A stretch of DNA of 64,000 nucleotides from a virus (IMGVR_UViG_3300042505_001173:1-64000); one strand, 5' to 3'. Counted from the first letter of the stretch, positions 7,810 to 17,998 are shown. The notes: a model not told the origin generated them from the sequence alone. Translations and numbers: made by a program.

Positions 7810-10659
7810 TTACGCTTGGGCTTCTGTCCACGATATACGTGCATTGATAACACCACTGTTAACTAATGGTGTACCAACAATTGTGATAACATCTGGACCG
7901 TCTGGAAATACATTTGCAGGGGTATTAGAACACGTCAATGTATTACCACCACCTAAAATACTGTTACCGATATCACGAACTAAATTCAAATCTTGCGTCG
8001 ATGCACCGTTAACATTTGTAAAGAACCCATAAATGCTTTCACCTCCTGAAATAGTAGTTGCGTTTGTATGTAAAGCAACTTGCGCTAAACTTGATCCACC
8101 TACCGGTGCAAACGTAACCGTACCACCAGATAATCTACCGTTCAATACTAATTCAATTCTAAATGAACCAGCACTAGATGTATAGCAACCCATACCGCGC
8201 AGTGTCAATTGCATACGATTGATGATTTCACGTACACCTAACAGTCCAGTGTTACCATTATCAACAGAAGGTCCTAATCTAATAGACATTAACGGGTATT
8301 TTACACCAGCTGTAGTAGCTGTATACGATGTTACCATACCGTAGTTGAATACGAATGATTTATCATCATCAAATCGTCCATCCATTATAACAGATGAACC
8401 CCAATGGCTGATAACACTCGCACATTGAGGTGAATACAATTCACATTGAATAGGAGCTGTAGCACTATATGTAAATGTTGTAGCACTTGCTGTACCACCG
8501 GTTGCGTTACGAGTTAAGCCGGTAAGTGAAGTCTGTGTTTTTCCGGTGTAAGTAATGTATTCAATAGCAGCTCCAGTATTACCAGCAGCTGTGACAATTA
8601 CGGTACCAGCATTTGGCCAACCAGTTGTATCAGCGACACCCATAGATGTGGTAGATCCTGACGCTAAAGTAGAAGTCAAGTATGACCAGGGCGCAATAGT
8701 ATTTGTTTCATAACGCGCTGGTAAATTACCAGACCGCATAAACGCTTCAGTGTTTACGTTATTATTAGGTATTCTATGGCAATAAATCACTTCACCGCGA
8801 TTATTTTTAAATCCAAATCTAATTGCACCCGCTCCATACCATGTATAGTCAGCATAGAACATTTGCATTTTTGTTAAATCTAAATTGAATTTACTCGCAC
8901 CTGTTCCATCACATTTATCGATATTCCATGTACTTTGTGGGTATCTTGTGTTGATAGTTTTGCTAACTACACATGCTGCAGCGGTAGTACCTCGATATTC
9001 AGGGTATATATACATTTGTGTGTCACTGGTAATAGTTTGTACCATATAGCTTTGACCACGTATAACAATGAAGTCTCCAGGTTTTAACTGTGTGCTATAT
9101 TTGGTATTAGTACCTATAACAAGATTAGATGCGTTAGTTACTGCTGATGAACCTGATATTTGTGTAGTACTATTACGTTTAACAACATATAATGTTTGAC
9201 CATCAAACTCAAAATAAAACCCATTTTGAGAATCAAACATACCGAGTCTATTAGATGATCCATACCAGCTATATGGCGATACAGTAATAGGGAAACCAGT
9301 AGCTGGTGAAGCGGTAGGTGTTGTTAACGCAGTATAAGTTAAAGTTGTTGGTGTTGGCGCAGTAGCAACAAGGAACACACCATTGTAAGCGGACTCAACA
9401 GCTCCTGAAACAACAATATACGCACCTGGTAGCATACCATGTGACAATTTTGTAGTAACGGTTACCGTAGTACCACTTGAGGAAAGATTATCAACCGATA
9501 ACGACGGTTTTAAAATTGAACCTGTTGAGAATTGAATACCTTTACCTGATTGGTATCTAAAATATCTGCGGGTTTGACGAATAACTTGATAACCTTGATA
9601 TGGTGAGTTATTTGTAAACTGTACACCACCGTCAAATGCGCGATGTACAACATAACCTAACTGTCTAGGGTAAATAGATGCATTAGAAACCGCTGTGATT
9701 GTTCCTGTTGCAGTGCACGCAAATGTAAATGTATTTGAGGTAGGTGTTGTTGCAACAACCCAGCTACTGTTTAATGTACCGGTTGCACCAGTAGTACCAA
9801 TCACGTAAATAGCGTTACCAGGTTGTAACCCGTGCGCATTTGTTGTAGTTACAGTTGCGACTGTTCCAGACAACGCTATTGCACTTGTACCAGCAGGAAT
9901 TGCTGAACCGGTGTAAAAGTAGCCAATATACAAATAAGTTTTAGTATCGTCAAATAACGTAGCAGCAGGTGTGGTCGTAACAGTGAACGTAATGCTTGTA
10001 TTAGCTGTTACGGACTCAACCACCCACCACCCATCGGCATTGCCAACGTCTAATGTACCTTGAATGAAAATAGGTGTACCGACGGTAATACCTGTAGTGT
10101 TAGTTATTGCAACAGTTACGACTTTTGCAGATGCGGTAACGTTTGTAATACGGTAAGTACTAGCATTGGACCCATTAAAAACAACGGTTGATGCAACGTT
10201 AGTGATCGGTTGCGTATAATCAACGAATGCACTTGGTCTGTTATTAAGTAATGCGACACTTTCCCATTTTGTTGGTTGTACACCGTACTCAAAGTCTGTA
10301 TCGATTAAAGCTTGAGGAGTACTAACGCGCATCTTATCAACAGGGTCACGCATTATTTCCGCAGGAATAATTTCCTGGTACGTTTCTTCAACAAGAATAG
10401 CTAATTTATCTGTACTAGACATTGCTGCAGTATTATATGCTAACACTATAGTAGTTGTTTCTTGACCTGTTACTGAATCAACAGCATTTACGAATGATGT
10501 CGAATTTAAAGATGGGTCAGAAAAATTATAAATTACGTTACCTGTAGATGTATTAGTAATTAGCAGCAATTGCTCTTTTCTAATATTTTTACCAGTTACG
10601 ACAATTGTTCTTGTCGCAGGGGTAAGAGCATAACTTTCTAATATAACATGTTTTGCCAT
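7810..10659 (-). CDS. Virion structural protein, T4-like myovirus type
   Basis: A 949-residue protein. The N-terminal about 130 residues ('TPATRTIVV', 'LLLITNTSTGNVIYNF', 'TDFEYGVQPTKWES') match, from memory, a structural protein family found across T4-like cyanophages and other marine myoviruses. The middle holds repeated beta modules with 'THGLxPGNAIYVxG', each followed by 'NGVFLVATAPTPTTLTY'-like strands. A 'TYTGKTQTSLTGLTR' segment lies near residue 690. The C terminus 'RISWTEAQA' closes a long beta-rich region. It probably forms part of a long fibre, whisker or baseplate-linked structure; the exact location is unknown. Confidence 0.75.
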   Translation of the reverse strand: MAKHVILESYALTPATRTIVVTGKNIRKEQLLLITNTSTGNVIYNFSDPSLNSTSFVNAVDSVTGQETTTIVLAYNTAAMSSTDKLAILVEETYQEIIPAEIMRDPVDKMRVSTPQALIDTDFEYGVQPTKWESVALLNNRPSAFVDYTQPITNVASTVVFNGSNASTYRITNVTASAKVVTVAITNTTGITVGTPIFIQGTLDVGNADGWWVVESVTANTSITFTVTTTPAATLFDDTKTYLYIGYFYTGSAIPAGTSAIALSGTVATVTTTNAHGLQPGNAIYVIGTTGATGTLNSSWVVATTPTSNTFTFACTATGTITAVSNASIYPRQLGYVVHRAFDGGVQFTNNSPYQGYQVIRQTRRYFRYQSGKGIQFSTGSILKPSLSVDNLSSSGTTVTVTTKLSHGMLPGAYIVVSGAVESAYNGVFLVATAPTPTTLTYTALTTPTASPATGFPITVSPYSWYGSSNRLGMFDSQNGFYFEFDGQTLYVVKRNSTTQISGSSAVTNASNLVIGTNTKYSTQLKPGDFIVIRGQSYMVQTITSDTQMYIYPEYRGTTAAACVVSKTINTRYPQSTWNIDKCDGTGASKFNLDLTKMQMFYADYTWYGAGAIRFGFKNNRGEVIYCHRIPNNNVNTEAFMRSGNLPARYETNTIAPWSYLTSTLASGSTTSMGVADTTGWPNAGTVIVTAAGNTGAAIEYITYTGKTQTSLTGLTRNATGGTASATTFTYSATAPIQCELYSPQCASVISHWGSSVIMDGRFDDDKSFVFNYGMVTSYTATTAGVKYPLMSIRLGPSVDNGNTGLLGVREIINRMQLTLRGMGCYTSSAGSFRIELVLNGRLSGGTVTFAPVGGSSLAQVALHTNATTISGGESIYGFFTNVNGASTQDLNLVRDIGNSILGGGNTLTCSNTPANVFPDGPDVITIVGTPLVNSGVINARISWTEAQA

Positions 10660-10664
10660 TGTAA

Positions 10665-11063
10665 TTAATCTCCTAATGCAATTGTCATTGCGTTAAATGG
10701 GTATCTTTGTGATTGTCTTGATGACGATGTAGATCTTACAACTAATGACACGTTACTACCAGTAAATGGCGGTTTGTAAATAATTAGTTGATTCGACTTC
10801 ACTCTAAACCCTGTAAATGAATCATATGGCGTAATCCACGGGTAAGTTACATTATCTACATATGGTGCTAGTTTTAAACCGTTTACAAATACATCTATAT
10901 CTTTGGAATCTATAGTACTAAACGCTACACTATTTATCGCTAAATTGAAAACGGATGTACTTCCGTTGCATTGATTTGAGATATCATCTAAAACAGATCC
11001 AGTGAGTGTGCTGCCAACTGTAGGTGTAGGAGCTCCAACTAAACTCGATAAGCTAACGGTCAT
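10665..11063 (-). CDS. Small virion structural protein
   Basis: A 132-residue protein starting 'MTVSLSSLVGAPTPTVG' with predicted alternating beta strands, 'VFVNGLKLAPYVDNVTY' in the middle and a C-terminal 'RYPFNAMTIALGD'. The 'VFVNGxxL' pattern is also found in the fibre gene at 15322-16119, where it marks a small beta module. It is the first gene downstream of a late-type promoter at 11097-11104 and lies 5 bases before the 949-residue structural gene, so the two are probably co-expressed. Function beyond virion component is not visible. Confidence 0.7.
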   Translation of the reverse strand: MTVSLSSLVGAPTPTVGSTLTGSVLDDISNQCNGSTSVFNLAINSVAFSTIDSKDIDVFVNGLKLAPYVDNVTYPWITPYDSFTGFRVKSNQLIIYKPPFTGSNVSLVVRSTSSSRQSQRYPFNAMTIALGD

Positions 11064-11096
11064 TTGTATATTTCCTTTTTTTACAACTGAAATATA

Positions 11097-11104
11097 TATT
11101 TATT
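11097..11104 (-). promoter_or_regulatory. Late-type promoter (AATAAATA)
   Basis: On the minus strand the octamer AATAAATA differs at one base from the T4 late consensus TATAAATA. It ends about 34 bases before the start at 11063, the same spacing as the exact matches at 46140 and 50540. Confidence 0.5.
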
Positions 11105-11107
11105 GAA

Positions 11108-11144
11108 GGGTATATACACTGTTTATTGAAAAGTGTATATACCC
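11108..11144 (-). terminator. Hairpin terminator after the FN3/propeller gene
   Basis: A 13-bp perfect stem (GGGTATATACACT and its complement) with an 11-base loop lies just after the stop of the gene at 11152. An AT-rich run and the late promoter of the next gene follow it. Confidence 0.65.
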
Positions 11145-11151
11145 ACGGTGA

Positions 11152-13023
11152 TTAAGCGTATGTAGTACCATATGTAAGTGTTGTTTCATTAGCAACAGTT
11201 ATATCAGTAGTAGCTACAAATGTTTCGGTCGGTATAGAACTTGTTGTTATACCAGCTACTCTTGTACGCGATGCGGTGGAATCACCGGTCGTAACTGTGT
11301 ATCCAGCCGGAGGTGTATACGCGTCATACGTAAATGTTGATTTAGTGAACGATCCTGACCCATCTGTCGGTACCCGTGCAACACCAAAGTAGTACGGTGG
11401 ACTGTAGTATGTACCATAATTAATATACATATAAGGTGAACCGGTATCGAACACCGTTGAATATGGATAAGTTCTCTGGTTTGTAGTAATGGAAAGCTTA
11501 AATTGATTAAGTACCGTAAAGGAGGTATCAAACTTAATCCACATTGCAGCAATATAATTTGGAGACCCAGCACCTGTTTCAACTTTTACAGATATGTATA
11601 ATTGATTTGAACTATTAATCGATAAATGGTCGTCAGAATACCAGGGTGCCGCGATACCTAATGTACCACCCAAATTATAACTCTTAACCCACAATAAAGT
11701 ACCAGAATTATCAATTTTAGCAATCTGTGAACCTCCAAGCGACACATAAACGTTATTAGAACTATCAAGAACCATACCGTATACATAGTCGTCGGATCCT
11801 GAATTATACTGGTAAGACCATAGTACGTTTCCTGATGAATCATATTTAACAACACCTAATGAAGAGTGTTGGTATGAAGTACTGTTGTAGTTAGCAAACG
11901 CATGGAATACATTGCCAACTGAATCTTCAACCATGCTACCGTCTCTGAAATATGTGTTTGCAGACCCTGCTTCTTGTCTTTGCCATATTATAGAATTACC
12001 GGAATCCATTGCAACAATTCTATGAGCGCCTGAATAGTTGTTACTAGCTACTGTACCATTCATATATATGTAGCGTCTACCTGTTGGGCCGACATACATT
12101 CTCCCGCGGAATTCATTCATAGGGCCAATAACTTTGTTATATTTAACCTGACTAGATAAATTACCGTTGAAGTCAATTTTGATCAAGTATGTATAATAAC
12201 TGCTCACTTGAGATTGCGCAAGCGCGATTAATATACCATCAGCAACAATAGCTTGGTCGTAGGCTTTACCATTGATTTGTTTCTTCCATTGTAAAGTACC
12301 AAATTGATCGTATTTAACTAATATAATAAAGCTACCGTTACTGTTAAACATCTGATATACATTCCCGCTTGAATCGGTAGTAGTATTATGGCCGTAATGA
12401 TTGTTAGGACTATCAGAAATCCGTGCATTTGCAATCCATTTTGCACTAGTAGGTGTAGCACTATTACTTGCTGCGCTTGCTGTACCGGTACCCGCTGCAC
12501 TCACCCCAGCTACGGTAAAGGTATATGCTGTACCCACTGTTAGACCTGTAACTATAATCGGTGAAGCTGCGCCCGTTCCGGTGAACCCACCTGGTGACGA
12601 GGTTACGGTATATGATGTAGTTGGTAGTGTACCTGCTGCTCCAGGTGTAAATGATACAGATACTTGGCTTGCTCCAGGTGTAGCTACTACAGATGTAGGC
12701 GCTGCTGGCAAAATTGCAGGGATAACACTATTACTTGGTACGCTAGCAGAACTTGTACCCGTTACACTTGTTGCTGTCACAGTAAAGGTGTATGCAGTAC
12801 CGTTTGTTAACCCGGGAACAACAATAGGTGATGTTGTACCAGATCCAGTAAACCCGCCCGGTGATGAGGTTACTGTATAACCGGTGATCGGGTTAGGAAC
12901 TGACGAACTCAAGGTAAATGACACTGAGGCCTGTCCAGGTGCCATTGTTGCAACTACAGATGTTGGTGAGTTTGGTACATATTTAAACGCAGAAACATGT
13001 GAGCCAATACGTGAAAAAATCAT
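11152..13023 (-). CDS. Fibre protein with two FN3 domains and a beta-propeller
   Basis: A 623-residue protein. I chose the ATG at 13023, which overlaps the upstream stop as ATGA, over one at 13050 lying inside the previous gene. Residues about 20-105 and 110-200 are fibronectin type III domains ('NGTAYTFTVTATS', 'VGTAYTFTVAGVS'). Residues about 205-600 repeat strands such as 'DSSGNVYQMF', 'DSVGNVFHAFANY' and 'DSSNNVYVSLGG' with 'VKYDxxGxxxW', typical of an NHL/PQQ-like beta-propeller. Propeller tips on fibres can bind receptors, but that is inference. A strong hairpin follows the stop, so this gene ends its transcription unit. Confidence 0.8.
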   Translation of the reverse strand: MIFSRIGSHVSAFKYVPNSPTSVVATMAPGQASVSFTLSSSVPNPITGYTVTSSPGGFTGSGTTSPIVVPGLTNGTAYTFTVTATSVTGTSSASVPSNSVIPAILPAAPTSVVATPGASQVSVSFTPGAAGTLPTTSYTVTSSPGGFTGTGAASPIIVTGLTVGTAYTFTVAGVSAAGTGTASAASNSATPTSAKWIANARISDSPNNHYGHNTTTDSSGNVYQMFNSNGSFIILVKYDQFGTLQWKKQINGKAYDQAIVADGILIALAQSQVSSYYTYLIKIDFNGNLSSQVKYNKVIGPMNEFRGRMYVGPTGRRYIYMNGTVASNNYSGAHRIVAMDSGNSIIWQRQEAGSANTYFRDGSMVEDSVGNVFHAFANYNSTSYQHSSLGVVKYDSSGNVLWSYQYNSGSDDYVYGMVLDSSNNVYVSLGGSQIAKIDNSGTLLWVKSYNLGGTLGIAAPWYSDDHLSINSSNQLYISVKVETGAGSPNYIAAMWIKFDTSFTVLNQFKLSITTNQRTYPYSTVFDTGSPYMYINYGTYYSPPYYFGVARVPTDGSGSFTKSTFTYDAYTPPAGYTVTTGDSTASRTRVAGITTSSIPTETFVATTDITVANETTLTYGTTYA

Positions 13024-14075
13024 GCGGAAAGATCCCCAATCAAATACCATTCATCGGTGCCACGCTTGATTAGCGAAGCTGAACTATATTGATTTGTTAA
13101 TTTTAAACGACTAGTTACACTTCGAATAGTTACACCTGCGGCTGCAGCGATTGTTGTTTGCCCGGTACCATATTGCACTATTATTATTTCTGTACCAATA
13201 GGGAAAGCTACTGATGAGTTTAATGGTATAGTTACTGTGTTAGCTGATGCAACATTTGTTTCAATTAATTTACCTGCATCGGCTAATACTAATGTATAGC
13301 TAGCAGTCTGTGTGTTAAACGATAGTGTAGCTTGTGCAACAGTAAGTGATTGCCAGGTTGGGGTGCTTGATCCGTTGGCTGACAATACGTAACCTACCGG
13401 TCCAACCGGGATAAATGAAGTTGTACTCACAGCTGATTGGTATGGTATCATACCAACGTTACCTCCAACTAGGTTCGGTACAGTCGTTCCAGCTCGTTTA
13501 TTATTAATAATCCATTTTGTACCGTCACAAACGATTTGCACACTATCTTTGTACGGTAGCGTAAATGTAGCGGCATTATCTATCAATTCACTCGCATTTG
13601 GATCGATAGTAATAGTATCAGAGCTAGTCGTAGATGAATTCCAAATTATAACAGAAAAGCCTGTACCTAATGTACCAGCTGATGTTAATGATATTGTAAA
13701 TGAGCCAGATGTACAGTTAATTACTTTACCAGCATCAGAAGCTACAACAGTGTATGCAGCTGTCTTATTATTAATAGATACAAATGACGGTGTTGTCCAT
13801 GTTGGAGCACCAGTACCGTTTGACGTTAACATTTGCCCTGCTGTACCATTTGTAACAAAAGCTGTTGTTCCGACCGCTGATTGATATGGAACCTGCCCTG
13901 CTGTCCCACCAATAATATTAGTTGAATTTGTAGCGTTCCCGTCAACTCCAGTAAACGTTAAATTACCTGAACCCACTAATGACTGACCATTAATAGTTTT
14001 AATATTGGTACCGGATACTAGTACAGCTTGCTTATCTGTGTCTCCGACCGCTCCTGTAGGAAATGTAACCGCCAT
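13020..14075 (-). CDS. Tail-fibre protein
   Basis: A 351-residue protein. Residues about 15-45 hold the 'LVSGTNIKTINGQSLVGSGNL' fibre module. Then come two copies of a 'NIIGGTAGQVPYQSAVG' type linker module, which marks fibre connector segments, and a module with 'AYTVVASDAGKVINCTSGSF' shared with 16454-17998 and 20708-21595. The C terminus 'LKLTNQYSSASLIKRGTDEW' is a common final strand of phage fibre modules. The stop is embedded in the ATGA start of the FN3/propeller gene. It has no chaperone or peptidase domain at its end. Confidence 0.8.
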   Translation of the reverse strand: MAVTFPTGAVGDTDKQAVLVSGTNIKTINGQSLVGSGNLTFTGVDGNATNSTNIIGGTAGQVPYQSAVGTTAFVTNGTAGQMLTSNGTGAPTWTTPSFVSINNKTAAYTVVASDAGKVINCTSGSFTISLTSAGTLGTGFSVIIWNSSTTSSDTITIDPNASELIDNAATFTLPYKDSVQIVCDGTKWIINNKRAGTTVPNLVGGNVGMIPYQSAVSTTSFIPVGPVGYVLSANGSSTPTWQSLTVAQATLSFNTQTASYTLVLADAGKLIETNVASANTVTIPLNSSVAFPIGTEIIIVQYGTGQTTIAAAAGVTIRSVTSRLKLTNQYSSASLIKRGTDEWYLIGDLSA

Positions 14076-14124
14076 GTGTAGCTCCTATAATTTTATGAAA
14101 TTTATAATGTCGTGAAAATTACGG

Positions 14125-15303
14125 TTACACACCACAATCCAAGAAAGACATTGTTAGTGTATCGGTAGCAGCATTGTTATTAGCAAAATACGGCGCATTA
14201 AACGGGTAATACGTATTTGTATCTTTTGGTACCCATGCTGTTGTGGTTAACGCAGGCATGGTACCGTTGAACGTAAACAGTACACCGGTTGAATCTTTTG
14301 AAGTGGCGTTACTATTTGTTACAACTCCACCCATCGTAATTGATATAGAAGCTGTTGCACTCGATGAGGATCTTATTAAAATACATTTACCTGTCGGAGC
14401 TCCAACAATAGTTGCTGAGGTGTCATTAGCAGCTTTGGTAACTGTTGTACATTTCGCTAATAAATTTGCATATGCTGTGGGATTAGCTCTCACTACGCTG
14501 ATGATGTTATATAATACATTGGATATTGCAACAATACCTTGTGTAAGCATAATATATAATGCTTTTTTAGCATCGGCATTTGCTGCTAAAAAGTTAGCTA
14601 ATAAATTATTATCAGTCATAAATGCACTAAACAATGACTCGTTTCTAGATGATATTGCCATTATAGTATTAATCAATAGCAATCTAGTACTTAATCCGGT
14701 AGCATTTGTTGCGATATCAGATAATATTAGTTGGAAATCATCAACAAACTTCACTTGTGACATGTATTGTAGTGTACCATTACTAATAGAAATATACATA
14801 TTTGTATACATTAAAATCATAATTTTATCTGTATACGACATCCCAGTAGTTAAACTGTCCCAAGTTGATTTTAAGGAAACTCCAGCTGATGGGTCTATAG
14901 CATTTGGTGAGTTGATCAACATACGCAAAACAGCCATACGTCTCGACTTCTGCGTCATTCCATTTTCAGCTGGTAACGCTAAAGCTGCGGTTGTATGTGC
15001 TGCAGTCCAAAACCCATACGGCATTGATGCAAACATGTTAGCGGACGTACCTAAAGCATGAGGTGTACCTGAATTACTGGACGTCAACCAATCAACTTGA
15101 TCTGCAATACTCCATGTAAGCAACACATCAAACTTATTGGTGGTAACAGGAACAGTTGCAAGGTTAGTAGATAGTAACCGATATGCTGCACCTGCATCCG
15201 CTGCATCTTGAGACGACAACCCAGCTGCAACATTGGTTGCAAACGTAAAGGTTTTTTCTGTTAAATTTTTATGCCCTAACGTTATAGTATTTGTAAAAGC
15301 CAT
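14125..15303 (-). CDS. Virion-associated protein of unknown role
   Basis: A 392-residue protein starting 'MAFTNTITLGHKNLTEKTF'. Unlike its neighbours it has a long helical middle (about residues 120-290, with 'KIMILMYTNMYIS', 'RLLLINTIMAISS' and 'KALYIMLTQGIVAIS') followed by a beta-rich C-terminal 110 residues ('KCILIRSSSSATASISITMGG'). It sits between two fibre genes on the same strand with short gaps, so a structural or assembly function is likely. I do not recognise the family. The helical core could be a trimerisation or connector segment. Confidence 0.7.
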   Translation of the reverse strand: MAFTNTITLGHKNLTEKTFTFATNVAAGLSSQDAADAGAAYRLLSTNLATVPVTTNKFDVLLTWSIADQVDWLTSSNSGTPHALGTSANMFASMPYGFWTAAHTTAALALPAENGMTQKSRRMAVLRMLINSPNAIDPSAGVSLKSTWDSLTTGMSYTDKIMILMYTNMYISISNGTLQYMSQVKFVDDFQLILSDIATNATGLSTRLLLINTIMAISSRNESLFSAFMTDNNLLANFLAANADAKKALYIMLTQGIVAISNVLYNIISVVRANPTAYANLLAKCTTVTKAANDTSATIVGAPTGKCILIRSSSSATASISITMGGVVTNSNATSKDSTGVLFTFNGTMPALTTTAWVPKDTNTYYPFNAPYFANNNAATDTLTMSFLDCGV

Positions 15304-15321
15304 TGTAAGATCCTATTTAAA

Positions 15322-16119
15322 TTATACGGTTACAGCTGCGATATTAAAAGCGCGTCTACATTTAGCAACCGTTTCTACCATTGCTGCTTGTGTCGTTGTT
15401 GATGATAATGTACTCGTAGGTGTAAAAGAAACCAAATTAGCGCTAGTTGTAAAACCAATCGTTACAGCAACAATTTCAAACAATACAGATACTCCTGCAC
15501 TAACCCCGGTAGCTAAGGTGACGGTATTCGTATTTGTTTCTGTATACGTACCTGGGTATAGTTTAACACCATTAACAAAAACAGAAACACTATTAGTGCC
15601 GAGGATATACGAATTTGTTAAGGTGAAAACAGTTTGATTAGCTGTTGCAGTAATAACTTGTCGTGATATACTAGCAGTAGGGGTTGTTGAAATCGATGAT
15701 GAAATACCGATTTCAAAAAACACAATTGTACCTGCTGGTACACCTGACGATAAGGTTATAATATTGTTATCAGTTTCAGTATAGGTGTTTGGGAACTGTC
15801 GCACCCCATTAATATATACAGCAATATTATTAATACCTATGACATACCGGTTAGCTAATGTAAAAACAGTTTGATTAGCGGTTGCAGTAATAGATTGTCT
15901 AATGATGCTGGTATTAGCAACACTGGTAATAGATATATCACCTGAACCTAATAACGATGTACCGTTAATAGTTTTAATATTTGATCCAGGTACAAGTACA
16001 GCTTGTCCACCTAGTGCTGTTAATGCTGCACTTGACGTCGAAGAACCTGTCCCACCTGAGGTTATAGGTAGCGTACCAGTAAGTGTTCCGCGTAAGATTG
16101 TAGAGAGGTTCTTAGACAT
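15322..16119 (-). CDS. Tail-fibre protein with 'LPITSGGTG' N-terminal module
   Basis: A 265-residue fibre protein. The N terminus 'MSKNLSTILRGTLTGTLP' and the following 'NIKTINGTSLLGSGDI' are nearly the same as in 2246-3253. Two tandem copies (about residues 70-135 and 150-215) of a module with 'ITATANQTVFTL', 'VxVxINGVxxxPxTYTETxxN' and 'VPAGTIVFFEIG' follow; this module is widespread in phage fibres. The C terminus ends in 'VAKCRRAFNIAAVTV'. It looks like a short fibre or a fibre tip segment, and its length fits neither full-length T4 fibre class. Confidence 0.82.
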   Translation of the reverse strand: MSKNLSTILRGTLTGTLPITSGGTGSSTSSAALTALGGQAVLVPGSNIKTINGTSLLGSGDISITSVANTSIIRQSITATANQTVFTLANRYVIGINNIAVYINGVRQFPNTYTETDNNIITLSSGVPAGTIVFFEIGISSSISTTPTASISRQVITATANQTVFTLTNSYILGTNSVSVFVNGVKLYPGTYTETNTNTVTLATGVSAGVSVLFEIVAVTIGFTTSANLVSFTPTSTLSSTTTQAAMVETVAKCRRAFNIAAVTV

Positions 16120-16134
16120 CGTATTCCTTTATAA

Positions 16135-16428
16135 TTAAACTGCTACTGAACCGTTCATATCAGCTTGCGCTGACACCCAATTATAGCATTTCGATAAGAA
16201 GTTTTCACCTTCTTGAGCTTCAATTTCAGCTAAAGGAGTGTGATAACGTCTAAAATCGATGTCTTTTGTATCATCGTTACTTGGTTGTGTTGCATAACCG
16301 ACAACATCAATCATTACAGAAAATTGTGCTGCACGCTGTCTTGAAATACTCGCTGTAACGATCCGAAAATATGCACCTTGGAATGGAATTCCAAAGTTTG
16401 AGGTTTGTAAGTCTAATTGAATTGCCAT
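16135..16428 (-). CDS. Small fibre-associated protein
   Basis: A 97-residue protein, 'MAIQLDLQTSNFGIPF' to 'VSAQADMNGSVAV'. The 'GAYFRIVTASISRQR' strand followed by 'DIDFRRYHTPLAEIEAQEGENFLSKCY' gives a beta-then-helix layout. Small proteins of this look (starting MAI or MAV, with a 'GIPFxGAYxRI' motif) sit among fibre genes of many myoviruses. The role is unknown; a fibre cap or connector is possible. It lies in a tight string of same-strand fibre genes. Confidence 0.7.
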   Translation of the reverse strand: MAIQLDLQTSNFGIPFQGAYFRIVTASISRQRAAQFSVMIDVVGYATQPSNDDTKDIDFRRYHTPLAEIEAQEGENFLSKCYNWVSAQADMNGSVAV

Positions 16429-16453
16429 TTTTAGTTCCTAATTTGTTAATTGA

Positions 16454-17998
16454 TTATGCAAATATAACTTCACTTGTATTTAATGTTGCAACATATCTTG
16501 TTTGTGCTCCACTCGAACCTGACGTTATTTTAACGGCTTTATTTGTAGTGTCCAACGATATTGTTGGAGCTACTAAACCTATTGAATCTGTACCAATAAG
16601 TGTTAAAGCTAACCCAGTACTAGTTAATGTTCCACCGTTATTTGATACAGCTCCTGTAATATTCCATGCAGCTATATTACCATTTCCTGACTGTTTAGCA
16701 ATTAAAGTACCTTGGATAGCCATTGATTGACCTGTCGCTACGATAAGTTGGTTCGTAGTAGTAGCTGCTGCACCATCAGATGTAAGAACTACAGCAGGTG
16801 TTGATGTTTGCGCACGTAAAACAATTTTTCCAAATTGAGCGTCTCCTCTATCGTAGATAGGACCGGCCGAAAATGTATATTTACCAATCTGCGCAGCTAA
16901 CGATTGGTAACCAGCTGCAAATGAATATTGACCTGAAGCAATATTACTCCCACCTATTACTGATGAACCTGAACCTGAAGCTGTATTATCATTACCTAAA
17001 ATTGATGAATTATCACCGGAAGCAAAATTATTGCTACCTATAGCTATAGCGTTCGCGTTGATCGCCTGAGACATACCTAATGCTATTGCGGATGAATGGG
17101 TAGCTTTTGCACGGATACCTATAGTAATACTATTAGCACCGGTTGATCCATAAGTTCCCGTATTATCTTTACCGGCTGCTGCAAAACTATCTGCACCACT
17201 GGCATACGATCCACCTAATGCCATCGCTCCTGCACCTGTAGCTGTTACAGAACCTTGATAGTTGGAGTTACTTCCTATCGCTGCTGACACATCTGCACCT
17301 GCAGTGATGATACCAGCTGAACCGAGTGCGATGGAATTTGCACCTGATGCAGTAGCTCCATAAGCGCCAGCCGCAAATGACGTCGACCCTGTAGCAGTCA
17401 CGTTATGGCATCCAATAGCTACACTATTATTACCCGTTGCGACGGGTCTTGCATATGATCCTGCTAATTCTCGATTTTCAGCATAGCACTTCATTGGTTT
17501 CTTATTATCTATTTGCCAATTTGTACCATCACATACAATGTCTAAACCTTCACCGCGTCTTAATATAATTGTAGTTAACCCATCGATAGTTTCAGCTGCA
17601 TTTGGATCTATAGTGATTGCCTGGGTATACGTGGTGTTGGTATTCCAAATACTACAAGTAAACCCACTACCTAAAGTAGCGGCAGCAGTTAAGCTGACAG
17701 TAAATGCACCTCCAGTGCAATTTATTATTTTACCTAAATCACCTGCAACAACTGTATAAGCTGCTGTTTTATTTGATATGGTTTTAGTAGCACTTGATCC
17801 GCCTGAAATAGTAACATCGCCGGAACCTAATATTGAGGTACCGTTTATTGTTTTAACATTTGCGCCAGATACCAATGTCGCTTGTGCACCTAAAGCAGTT
17901 AACGCACCCAACGAGGATGTTTCACCTGTACCACCGTTGGAAATTGGTAGAGTGCCGTATGTGGTACCACGTAACACCGAAGATAAACTTTTTGTCAT
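16454..17998 (-). CDS. Tail-fibre protein with YadA-head-like repeats
   Basis: A 514-residue protein. I chose the ATG at 17998 because it forms an ATGA overlap with the upstream stop; an earlier in-frame ATG at 18034 lies inside that gene. The order is the 'LPISNGGTGETSS' fibre module, 'NVKTINGTSILGSGDV', an 'AYTVVAGDLGKIINC' module, then about residues 195-390 with left-handed-roll repeats of the trimeric autotransporter head type ('NSVAIGCHNV', 'NSIALGSAGI', 'AIAIGSNN'). The C-terminal module with 'GKIVLRAQTSTPAVVLTSDG' also occurs in 20708-21595. YadA-type heads bind surfaces in bacterial adhesins, so this is a plausible trimeric receptor-binding fibre. Confidence 0.83.
   Translation of the reverse strand: MTKSLSSVLRGTTYGTLPISNGGTGETSSLGALTALGAQATLVSGANVKTINGTSILGSGDVTISGGSSATKTISNKTAAYTVVAGDLGKIINCTGGAFTVSLTAAATLGSGFTCSIWNTNTTYTQAITIDPNAAETIDGLTTIILRRGEGLDIVCDGTNWQIDNKKPMKCYAENRELAGSYARPVATGNNSVAIGCHNVTATGSTSFAAGAYGATASGANSIALGSAGIITAGADVSAAIGSNSNYQGSVTATGAGAMALGGSYASGADSFAAAGKDNTGTYGSTGANSITIGIRAKATHSSAIALGMSQAINANAIAIGSNNFASGDNSSILGNDNTASGSGSSVIGGSNIASGQYSFAAGYQSLAAQIGKYTFSAGPIYDRGDAQFGKIVLRAQTSTPAVVLTSDGAAATTTNQLIVATGQSMAIQGTLIAKQSGNGNIAAWNITGAVSNNGGTLTSTGLALTLIGTDSIGLVAPTISLDTTNKAVKITSGSSGAQTRYVATLNTSEVIFA

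Noticed and set aside
14243-15061. Long open frame opposite the 392-residue structural gene (and similar ones at 12401-12880, 58229-58816 and 42604-43176)
   Set aside because: They lie wholly antisense to genes with recognisable modules, lack ribosome sites, and arise from the Thr/Val/Gly-rich codon use of the fibre genes.
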